Source: Rhynchopus sp. YZ270_cl-10 (lineage: Eukaryota > Euglenozoa > Diplonemea > Diplonemida > Diplonemidae). Taken from it: DNA of 64,000 nt. Below, piece by piece: positions 40,823 to 49,800 of this stretch. The first letter of the stretch is position 1; each line of letters begins with the position of its first letter. Location of the stretch: positions 1,116,001-1,180,000 of the forward strand of contig OZ037878.1 of assembly GCA_964035575.1 (NCBI GenBank). Direction: 5' to 3'. A program made the translations under genes and the position numbers. Below the pieces are notes generated by a model. It was given only the letters and a program-made list of their open reading frames with translations. It did not search any database and was not told the origin of the DNA.

Positions 40823-42043
40823 ATGGATGTCACGATCAAGGATTTTGATGAGAAGGAACATGTGGTGGAGGTGGGTGTGGATGATGCACTTGAACACCTG
40901 CGTCTGAAGGTGGCGTCTGCAGCAGGGTTGCAGGAAGACAGCTTTCAGATGACTTTCAGAGGGGAGGTGCTGCGTGAAGAGGAGGGCATCAAGGAGCTGA
41001 GTGCTGGGGACACGATTATGCTCATGAGGACAACGAAATTTGCTGCCATTGCAGCACTTCACGCATTGGGCGAGACAGACCTGACAAAACAGAGGTTGGC
41101 GACTGTGGACGATCCGGACGTTGCGCGTTTGCTTTTGGAGGCGGAGGTTGCGACTGAGATTCCTCGTGGCTTCTTGCAAGAGAGTGCGTTAACGCGACTT
41201 GACCTTAGTGCTGTGTCGGTTGTCACCGAAATAAGGAATGCCTTCCTGGACAATTGCCCACAGTTGACAGAGCTTGACCTCTCAGGGTTGCGCAATGTGA
41301 CTGTGATAGGAGCTCACTTCATCTGCCGCGCCGAGCGATTGGAGAGCATCAACCTGTTGGGGTTCGGCAGTGTCACCGAAATAGGTAAGTGGTTTCTTGC
41401 CTGTACTGCATTGCGAACGGTTGACCTCTCTGTGTTTCGCCGCGTGACTGTGATTGAGGAGAGTTTTCTTAGCTACTGCAAGCATTTGACGTCCGTGGAC
41501 CTTTCGGGGTTGAGCAATGTCACCGAAATAGGTTACTACTTTCTTTACAACTGCTCGGCGTTGAAGAGAGTTTGTCTTTCGGGGCTGAGGAGTGTCGTTA
41601 CCGTTGGGGGGGGATTCTTTGGGGAATGCTCGAGCTTGCAAGTCGTCGATGGCCTGTCTGCGTTGAGCGGGGTCAGGAGTATTGGGATGGACTTCTTCAT
41701 GCCCTGCCAAAGGTTAACAAGAATGGATGCCTCAGGGTTGAGCAAGGACGCTCTGGTTGTGAAGAGGTTGTTTGCGAAGGAACCGCCTTTGCCGACAAAC
41801 GCGATTCACGGTCTGAGATGCGAGACTGACAACGTGCCCGACCCCGCAACCGTGCAGAAAGAAGGGTGCAGGCGGAAGCGTCTTCATGCAGACACAGAGC
41901 CCTCTGAGGAAAGGGAAGCAGGGTTCGCAGAGAGCAAGGGTTCGCCTGCGTGCAGCGAGGATGAAGGTGAGGAGGAACAGACGCCACAAGTGAAGAGGGA
42001 CACCGCTGTTGTGCGTCCTGGCAAGAGGGTTAAGAAGGGTTGA
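40823..42043 (+). CDS. UBL-LRR protein, copy E (full length)
   Basis: 406 residues and apparently the only copy with the whole tail: after the LRR (to about 305) it reads CRRKRLHADTEPSEEREAG ... CSEDEGEEEQTPQVKRDTAVV-RPGKRVKKG. The tail is acidic then basic, with two Lys/Arg clusters (RRKR, KRVKK) that could direct it to the nucleus. Variable residues per unit are RGFLQESA, NAFLDNCPQ, AHFICRAER, KWFLACTA, ESFLSYCKH, YYFLYNCSA, GGFFGECSS and MDFFMPCQR. The last equals copy B, and the ALEHLRLK and TKQRL segments match copy C. It is a good reference for the ancestral gene. Confidence 0.88.
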   Translation: MDVTIKDFDEKEHVVEVGVDDALEHLRLKVASAAGLQEDSFQMTFRGEVLREEEGIKELSAGDTIMLMRTTKFAAIAALHALGETDLTKQRLATVDDPDVARLLLEAEVATEIPRGFLQESALTRLDLSAVSVVTEIRNAFLDNCPQLTELDLSGLRNVTVIGAHFICRAERLESINLLGFGSVTEIGKWFLACTALRTVDLSVFRRVTVIEESFLSYCKHLTSVDLSGLSNVTEIGYYFLYNCSALKRVCLSGLRSVVTVGGGFFGECSSLQVVDGLSALSGVRSIGMDFFMPCQRLTRMDASGLSKDALVVKRLFAKEPPLPTNAIHGLRCETDNVPDPATVQKEGCRRKRLHADTEPSEEREAGFAESKGSPACSEDEGEEEQTPQVKRDTAVVRPGKRVKKG

Positions 42044-42084
42044 ATGAACGTGGATTGAATTGGGTTTGTGGGGTTTCTCCGCCT

Positions 42085-42362
42085 TTCTTCTTGTTCCCTC
42101 ATGCGATGGTGGTGAAGACGTGTTGCGGTACATCTTTCAAATTTTCTTTCTTTTCCCCTGTTTTTCAGTCGCAACACAAAACAGACAAAACAAGACATTC
42201 CCACCTCCCTCGAGAGTTTATGCAGCGTTTTTACCACCTCCCTCCCCAACCTGAAAGAAGAAGGTATCCTTTGATTGAGGACAAGGTCCTCTGGCGGTCA
42301 TTTGGGTAACTCCCTCACATCTGCCTGTCAACCTTGGCAAGAGACCTGTCTGCGCTGTTTCC
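42085..42362 (+). repeat. Truncated UBL-LRR upstream unit before the 42484 gene
   Basis: The unit follows copy E as expected but breaks off after AGACCTGTCTGCGCTGTTTCC, where an R2 hairpin repeat (42370-42432) begins. No sixth LRR gene follows. This parallels the detached unit at 12326-12660. Confidence 0.7.
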
Positions 42363-42369
42363 TTACCAC

Positions 42370-42460
42370 CCGGTACAGCCGGTCATACCAAGCTACACTG
42401 CCACGAGAGGGCTTTGTATTTCAACTTTTGTTTCCCCCCTCTCCACTGCACCCTTTACAG
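42370..42460 (+). promoter_or_regulatory. R2 repeat and trans-splice acceptor
   Basis: The R2 repeat (GGTACAGCCGGTCATACCAA ... CACGAGAGGGCTTTGTATTT) is followed by a pyrimidine tract ending in CCCTTTACAG at 42460, 24 bases before the next ATG. The repeat-tract-AG order is the same as in the introns ending at 22355, 53435 and 63874. Confidence 0.5.
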
Positions 42461-42483
42461 AGGGTGGGTACACCGACACAACA

Positions 42484-45400
42484 ATGCCACGGGCGAACAA
42501 AGGTGTGCCCTTCCGCTTACCATGCATGTCTTTGGATGTGTCGGCTTTGGTGGCTGCAAAGAAGACGCCGCATAGACAGAACACACCGGATACGTTGCAG
42601 TTTCCTGCGGATGAGAACTTCTGGAAGTGTCTGCAGCGGTTGGTGACGATCATCCCTGGGGCGCAGGACAAGCCGACCTTCGACATCGAAGGGAACAACA
42701 AGGATGAGGTGATTACTGTGAACCGCGCGTTTTTGACGCTGTTCCGGACTGCTTGGGCGGCGGAGTTTCCGTTGTGGGTTACTGTGGTGATGAATGAGAG
42801 TGGTGAGCTGAAGCGCAGTGTGTTTAGTGCACATGCTGCGGTGTGGTATGAGATACTACTCCGCAGCAGTGGATATGCCGCATTGGACCACAGCAAACAA
42901 CGAATTCCTGTCGGAAAATGCCTCTGCCACTCCTCTGCAGACGATCCAGAGCAGGCCGCCATCAGCCTCACCGTCGACGACTGGCACGCCATATGCAAAC
43001 TCTGGCCCGAACAATTCCCCAACCCCGAAGACAAAAAACCCTCCCCAAAGCGGACCGGCAACGCACTCCGCTCTATCATGCAGGACCGCAACGCGCCGGT
43101 CGTCCTCCCCTTTCACCCAAAGCCTCAACAACAGCCACCACCGCCACAGCAGCCACTCCTCCCTGGCTACTCCGACCACGAGGGCTTTGAAAAGGTGGAG
43201 AAGCTGCAACACGCCGTGCACACCCCTTCCGTCTCCCCGATGAACTCCGCTGTGCAGAACAACCCCACACAAACCCGCGGTCTGCAGGATATCTCTGTTC
43301 GCAGAGACCATACGCACGCCCTCTCGGTGTCGACTGTGTCAGAGGAAAGCCTACCACGGCAATACCACAACCCACACCTCAGGCACTCCGCTCGCCCTCA
43401 ACCGGAGCAGCGTAGACAACGTATCCAACCTGGGTCCGAGGAGCTTCCCTTTCCGGTGCACCATCTTGGGGCACCACCACCCGAGGAGACACCACCTATT
43501 GTAGAGGAGGAGATGATCGACGAATTGCAAGGATATCCGCAAAGTGAAGACTCCTTCGGTTACATCGAAGAAGATTTGGTTGAGACATTGGCTCCTTTTG
43601 GGTCACCTACCGGGGTCATTCCAGGCTATGCTGCCGAACCAATGTACGCCCCAGAACCTGAAGAGGAACCTCCAACGCCTCCTCCAGTTTCGGTCATGGC
43701 AGGGGCAAGTGGACGGCCACGTGGCGTGCATAGTGTGGTGTTGGACGCTCCGCCTGCTCCTGCATCGGCGCAGCGTGTAGACGAGACATTGCATGCGAGG
43801 GTACTTCATGTTGAGGCGAATATGATAAAGGCGGAGTTAGAGGAACAGCATCGGATTCTTCATAGGCAAAATAACGACAAAATTTCGCGGTTGGAAGGAG
43901 AATTTCTACGCCTAGAAGAAGAACAGAAACGGCAGAAGCTGGACCGCTCCTACCAACCGTCACCTACCAAGAAGAAAAGCAAGAAGAAAAAGCGTCGTTA
44001 CCAATACGACGCAACAGCTGACAGCCACATGCCGCACAACGCATACGAAGGCGACCAAGCATTTCCCTCACAACCCCGCTTCTCCGCACCGATACCTTCT
44101 ACGATTCATCTCTCTGGGGACGCAGTATGGGATGAAGGCATGCAGCGTGGGGTAGGCACATCACGCCCGGTTCTTTCAAATATCGACACCGAAAGCCTGC
44201 CGGTACACATCACCGCACCCAGCCCATACGAAGCCCTGCACAAAACGTACAGCTCTGCAGACAACGAAGCAAACTTCTTCTTCGAAAAAACCCCAGCAGG
44301 GAGCATACCACACCAAACCCCGGCGGGGGGGTCGCAAGACCTTCGCAACTTTGCGTCGCATATTAAAGGGTTTCTCGAAGGGGACAGGAGTTCTGCGAAC
44401 CCGATTGGTAGTACGGTGCACTCTTCGGTGCACCGAGCAACACTCAACTTTGATGATGAAGCAAGCAAAGGAAGAAGTGGCAGTGTCGTAATCGACCCGG
44501 AACGTCTCCTTTCGGACCTTGATGCAGGGGTGGGGCGCAGTGTTTCTGGCGGGAGTGGCAAAGGGGGGGTCGCAACGTTAGATATCCAAAGCAGTACCGG
44601 CCTGCGAGCGTCCATCAAAATACCTGAGTCTATTGTTAATGAAATTCTGAAGGTTGCCGCAGCGCAGCAGGCTGCACCTGACGATGAATACGCGGCAGCA
44701 GACGAATGGCGCAGTCCCGAACAGAAGAAGCCCTCCCCCACCACCGCCACCACAACACCATACAACACACAGCAGCGCCGGGTCAGCTCTCTCTGCGACT
44801 CGCTTCCCCCCTTCTGCGAGGACGACGTACAGAGTACCAGCTACCCACAGAGTGCCATCCCTCAGAGCGCCCCTAGGGCAGCTGCACCACTACCACGGCA
44901 AAGCCAACGTGCCATAGCCAGACCGTTACCACCTCTCCCAGGCCCAGTCAACCAAGGTGCGGACCCAGCACAGCCTCGTGTACAGTGTCCTAACTTTGGA
45001 ACCCAAATCCAACAACAGCTGCAACGAGGTAGTCCACAGCCAGGTTATGGTCTGTCGACTCCTGCTGCGCAAAGTGGTCATGGTCATAGCCATGGTCACA
45101 CCCATGGTCATACCCATGTCCATACCCCTCGAGAGACGCAAACCCGAGGTGTCTCCCCCACCCGTGCCATAGCCTGCGCATCACCACTTCCCCAGCAGAG
45201 AACCCCCTGGCAGCCCTCCCCACAACGTGGTGAAGAGGACTTCCCCAATCAGATCTCAATCTGCAGCAGCGACGCGGGGCACATCATTGTGAAAGGGGGT
45301 GGGGAGGAGAGGCACTACGACCTGAACACCGGGACAAGCCATGTCATTGCGCAGACGCCATTACCGCCGAGGGTGTTTGCTCCGCGGGACGTCAACGTGA

Positions 45401-45729
45401 ATATGGGACAGAGGAGCGTGTGGAAGGGGGCAAACGGAGGGGGAGCTACACCAGCACCATCAGGCCCATCAACGCAGACAGGCCTGGCGGCGGTGTATCC
45501 TAGCACGCAGTTCGGGGGGACGGACACAACGTCTCTCCCCTCAGTGCATATGTCAGCCCTGTCCAGTGATGTTCACGTCTCGCAAGGGAGACACGAGATG
45601 GCGCAGGAGTTCGCAAAAAAGCAGTTCGGGATAGAAACAGGTGCCAGTGCAGTGCCTTCCCGCAGTAGTTCAGGAAGACAACACCCTTGGCAGGTGTTCG
45701 CAAATGAGTTGGAGAAAGCTTATTCATAG
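42484..45729 (+). CDS. Large disordered protein with N-terminal conserved domain
   Basis: 1081 residues; family not recognised. The N-terminal 190 residues look folded (PADENFWKCLQRLVTIIPGAQDKPTFDIEG ... RAFLTLFRTAWAAEFPLWVTVVM ... TVDDWHAICKLWPEQFP). The rest is largely low complexity: Gln/Pro-rich at about 215-235, Glu/Pro-rich at about 390-410, a coiled-coil segment at about 440-490 (HARVLHVEANMIKAELEEQHR ...) followed by KKKSKKKKRR, then Ser/Gly/Ala-rich sequence. A His-rich run at about residue 860-880 (GHGHSHGHTHGHTHVHTP) could bind metal. Such proteins are often cytoskeletal or RNA-granule scaffolds; nothing here decides it. It follows the second UBL-LRR locus and starts after a foreign repeat. 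Confidence 0.72.
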   Translation: MPRANKGVPFRLPCMSLDVSALVAAKKTPHRQNTPDTLQFPADENFWKCLQRLVTIIPGAQDKPTFDIEGNNKDEVITVNRAFLTLFRTAWAAEFPLWVTVVMNESGELKRSVFSAHAAVWYEILLRSSGYAALDHSKQRIPVGKCLCHSSADDPEQAAISLTVDDWHAICKLWPEQFPNPEDKKPSPKRTGNALRSIMQDRNAPVVLPFHPKPQQQPPPPQQPLLPGYSDHEGFEKVEKLQHAVHTPSVSPMNSAVQNNPTQTRGLQDISVRRDHTHALSVSTVSEESLPRQYHNPHLRHSARPQPEQRRQRIQPGSEELPFPVHHLGAPPPEETPPIVEEEMIDELQGYPQSEDSFGYIEEDLVETLAPFGSPTGVIPGYAAEPMYAPEPEEEPPTPPPVSVMAGASGRPRGVHSVVLDAPPAPASAQRVDETLHARVLHVEANMIKAELEEQHRILHRQNNDKISRLEGEFLRLEEEQKRQKLDRSYQPSPTKKKSKKKKRRYQYDATADSHMPHNAYEGDQAFPSQPRFSAPIPSTIHLSGDAVWDEGMQRGVGTSRPVLSNIDTESLPVHITAPSPYEALHKTYSSADNEANFFFEKTPAGSIPHQTPAGGSQDLRNFASHIKGFLEGDRSSANPIGSTVHSSVHRATLNFDDEASKGRSGSVVIDPERLLSDLDAGVGRSVSGGSGKGGVATLDIQSSTGLRASIKIPESIVNEILKVAAAQQAAPDDEYAAADEWRSPEQKKPSPTTATTTPYNTQQRRVSSLCDSLPPFCEDDVQSTSYPQSAIPQSAPRAAAPLPRQSQRAIARPLPPLPGPVNQGADPAQPRVQCPNFGTQIQQQLQRGSPQPGYGLSTPAAQSGHGHSHGHTHGHTHVHTPRETQTRGVSPTRAIACASPLPQQRTPWQPSPQRGEEDFPNQISICSSDAGHIIVKGGGEERHYDLNTGTSHVIAQTPLPPRVFAPRDVNVNMGQRSVWKGANGGGATPAPSGPSTQTGLAAVYPSTQFGGTDTTSLPSVHMSALSSDVHVSQGRHEMAQEFAKKQFGIETGASAVPSRSSSGRQHPWQVFANELEKAYS

Positions 45730-46895
45730 AAATAAAGGGGGAAAAAAAATGCCCCATTTTTTTGTAGAAAAGAAAAGGAGAGAACAAGCAGAGCTCTTTA
45801 TATTAAGATGTGTGTGTGTGTGTATGCACGAGGCATGTTTATCTTGCAACAGGGTTCTTTAGTTTGTATTTTTATTTTTTAGATGTGTCATTTTTCAAAT
45901 TTTTTCTCTAGACCCTTTTTTCCTGTATTCAAAACGAAAAATCATCATTCGTTCCCTTTCCCCCTCCCCCTCTCCCTCTCCCCCCCATGCGATTGGTATA
46001 CCATGATATTGACTGAATGGGGTAGAAACAAATTGCTGCAAAAAAAAGGGGCACGGCAAAACAAAAAAAAAAGCGTGCAATTTTTGCTCCCCCCAGCTAG
46101 ACCAGGTCTATAACAAACACCGCAATACTCCCCCCCTTTTTTAGGTACACTGTCACGAGAGAGTTTGTATTTCAAGCCAACTTTTTTTTTCCACCCAAAA
46201 GGGGGGAGTAGGACATGTACAAAAGATATCACCAAAAAATCTCCACTGTGGCAAATTCAATTCATAACTCAGACCACACATACTGGTAGAGGTGGTACGG
46301 TGCTTGCGATCCGCCTTGAGGAGTCTGCACGTTATCAAATTCACTTTTCATGGCAAAAGCGGGATGCCATTCGCTCATCCTCACCCACCTCTACCCAGTG
46401 TGTTTCTCGTGTAGGGATAAAAAGCAGCATAATGCCAGAATAACCCTTTTTAGAAAAAAATACCCCATTTTTTTTTGTAGCAATGCTCTTTGAGGTTGAC
46501 TAAGCAAAATGTGAGGCTTAGGTTTTCATCAAAAACTCTTTTCTTTTGTTCCCCATTTCCCCCCCTTTTTTGTACCCTTTAGAAAAAAAACCTTTCAATA
46601 CTGTGTCACAACTAAAACAAAAAAAAGATAATTCCTTTTCTCTCCCCATACGACCGTATTCTGCGGACCCAACCCACCACAATTCCTCTTCCCCAATCCC
46701 ACACCATCCTCTCCAACCCCACATCTACAAAACTATCAAGCAAAATTAAACAGAGCACAAAGCACTTTCAAAACATACAAAAAAACATTTTCAAACTTCC
46801 CCAATACCCTAGCACCTTTCCATCAAATCCCTACAGGAAATTGAAGCAAGTTAAGCGGGTTTTTTGTTTTTGTTTATTCCCATTTTTGGGAGACG
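45730..46895. other. Spacer with three hairpin repeats
   Basis: 1.2 kb with no gene. R3 copy at 45808-45852 (TGTGTATGCACGAGGCATGT), R2 copy at 46142-46183 (AGGTACACTGTCACGAGAGA ... TTGTATTTCAAGCC), R1 copy at 46494-46532 (GACTAAGC-AAAATGTGAG-GCTTAG). A pyrimidine tract ending in CCCTTTAG at 46582 is a likely trans-splice acceptor for the next gene, giving a 5' UTR of about 310 bases. Confidence 0.5.
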
Positions 46896-49800
46896 ATGAA
46901 AGGGAAGGATAAGGATGCGATTCTACTCCGCGTGGTTTACCCTTTGAAGCAGATTGGGTCGGTGAGGGTGTCGAAGAAGGACAAAATATCCAAGGTCCTG
47001 CGGGACGTTCAGGTACGCCATGCGAAGGTGTTCTCGAAGGAGGAGCTGGCGTTGATGCGGGTGTCTTTGGCAGGCCAGCTGCTGCCTGCTGACAACCGCA
47101 TCGAAGCACATTACCCTACTGCCTCAGGAGAGAACCACCTCACCGTTGTGAAGGGTCTCCCCGAATCTGACATTCCCGTCTGTCCTGTGCACACCCTTCC
47201 GTTCATCTTCTATTCAAAGAAGCACAACTATATGCTCTGCAGGGAATGTGTCTACCGAACCGACCATGCCGGAGTAACCCATCCTGACGCAGAGCAATAC
47301 GTGGTTTCTCCAGGGGATTTGACAGAAAAGCAACGACGTGCGGCGTTTAAGGATGCACAAGGCATTTCTGATCGAATTGGAGAAGAAAAAGCGTTGGATG
47401 AATTGTCCCATTTAATCGATACGTTGAACAATGGAGGGTTAAAGCCGGCGCGGAAAAGCTCAGAGGAGTTTGAAAAGGAGAGGAAAAATTTTACGAAGGA
47501 GAGGCAAATTGAAATGGAGAGAGATGCAGGGAACCTTGCGGGGAGGAGTCCTGGGGTGCATGAGGATGTGGTAACGTTCATTAAACGTGTGATCAGTGCA
47601 GGGGAGCTGGACCCTATGACGCTTTCCTTTGGTGAAGAAGAGCTGAATCAACGCAACCACCTTGGACGCACACCGCTTATGGTCGCAGTGACAGAAGGGA
47701 GAATGGACGTTCTTGAGGTGCTTTTGAAGAACGGAGCCAACCCGAATCTCCTCTCCACGTACTCCTCCGATAAGCACCGTGTTCTGAGTAGCATTGCAAG
47801 CGGTGCAGGGGCACGCTTCGACTGTTCGAAGAAGGGTGTCGACAACCACTGCTTTGCAGGCGATATTACTGGAGGGGGGATTACCCCGTTGGTGGCGGCT
47901 GCGGCGGAAGGGAATGTAGTAGCGGTGAGCAATTTGGTTGAAAATGGGGCAGATGTGAACTTTAGGGAGCCCAGCTCAGGGATGACCGCGTTGTGTGCGT
48001 CTGTTGCGTCGCAGTTGGATGTTTCGGTCGACATCGCGAAGATCCTTCTCGACAGTGGTGGGTCCGTTAATGCGCAGCTTAATGACGGATCGACAGCTTT
48101 AGATGTTGCCATTCTTTTTGATCATCCAAAATTTTTTGACAAAATTTTGGACATGGCTGGTGTGCTCCCAACCGATGCCTTCCCCGAAGGGGTTCCCGCA
48201 GGCGCATTCTTTCTTGTCGCCGATAAGGATGACCGTCTCGCGCTGTCGCCTTCGCGCTCTTTTTCTGGCGGTTTCACCTCTCTTCTCGTTGCTGCGCAGC
48301 TTGGGCGTCCTTATATGGCGAAGCGTCTTCTCTCCGTAGGCTCGGACGTTCTTTGTAGGGACAAACTGGGGTCGACAGTGTTGATGCATGCCTCAGCATG
48401 GACAGATGTCCTTCCGGTTGTCCTCTCGCATGGGTTGCCTAACACAAAGGAAGGGGTGTTACCTCCGTTTCCGTTCCCTTTAGTGCACGCTTTGGAAACA
48501 TCACGGCAGTACGTCTTCGCTCCGGTGTCGTTTAGTGAAGGGCAGAGGGATTCTTGGTTGGGGAAGGGTGGGGATCTAGGTTCGACTCTGTCTTGTACTC
48601 GCACGCCGACTGATGTGTTTGCGGGGGTGAACGAAAAAACGCCTGGAGGGACTGCACTGAATGCGACCCGGTATGATGCGTTGATGGTCTCTATTCAGGC
48701 CGGCCATTTGGAGCACGTCAAATACTTTTTGGAACTGCACATCACCTTCTGGGGGGAGCGCAAACAACAGAACCTTGCGACAGAACTTCGCCATACAGAG
48801 TACCCTTACGTCTCCCTCACCCACACCCTGCGCACTGCGATGCTGGCGGCCCTCTACTTCTGCACGCCTCTTGTTGCGGAACACCTTTTAGGGGCACTGC
48901 AGAAACACCTCAACCAATCTATTGCCGAGGTAATGCATTTCTCCCGCGAAGAGCTCTGTTGTATCTGTACAACAGGAGACACCCTTTTTGACGTTGCCAT
49001 GCACCGTCATGACCGTGAAAGCTGTCCCAAAACCGCTCCTACCCTTGCATTCCTGTTCAAACACGACCTCATTGACATAGAAGGAACCTGCAACCCAACC
49101 CCCGACGGACCACACAAAATCCCCGACAATGTCATCCGTTCTCACAACTCCGCACCCCATTTCTATTTCACCGGAAAGCACGGAGTGGATCTGAGATCAC
49201 AAAACATTGATGCGCAGGAACGCATGGGTGCGCCTATTATGGCTATTATTGGGAATGGACATAATATTGGTACGATTTTGGATGAGGATGTCAAAAAGAT
49301 TGAGTTTGGGACCGATCCCATGGAGAAGCCAGGACGGAATTTTATGCCGAGATTGGTCATAGCGGCTGTAGAGGCGGTGAGGTTGAAGAGCAACCCCACT
49401 GAAGACGAAGATGCCGAATACCTACTGAACATGACCAACCACATCATGGTGCAGGCTGCAAACAAAGCAGAAATTGAGCCATTCGACGCCACCCACGGTA
49501 TCGTCAAAGAATTCTACAAACAAGGTGGGAAGTCCCGATACACCTATCTTGAGGTCATGCAGATGGCCCTCTGCTGCACAGTGGAGCTCCACTCCTCTGT
49601 TCAGGAGAGACGCTGCCCGTTAAGAGGATCTCCCTTCCCTCCAAACCCTATCCGTTTGTTGAAGGCCGTAGTCATCATCGATAAGTGTCTTGCAATTCAG
49701 GGGATAACAGCGCCACATAGATTGATCCCTTCGGCATTGTCGCTTGCGACTGCTCTGCGTTGTCCGGAGTTGGTGCAGAAGCTTTTGGCGGCAGGGTTCA

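Noticed and set aside
6527-42043. Diversity-generating retroelement as the source of LRR variation
   Set aside because: No reverse transcriptase or invariant template repeat is present in the window, and the differing bases are not limited to adenines. Conversion and selection explain it as well.
42275-42646. 123-residue frame overlapping the start of the 42484 gene
   Set aside because: Runs through the shared upstream unit and an R2 repeat in a different frame from the real gene; no protein resemblance.
45055-45125. His-rich run in the 42484 protein as a zinc transporter loop
   Set aside because: GHGHSHGHTHGHTH resembles such loops, but the protein has no membrane segments, so a transporter is excluded.
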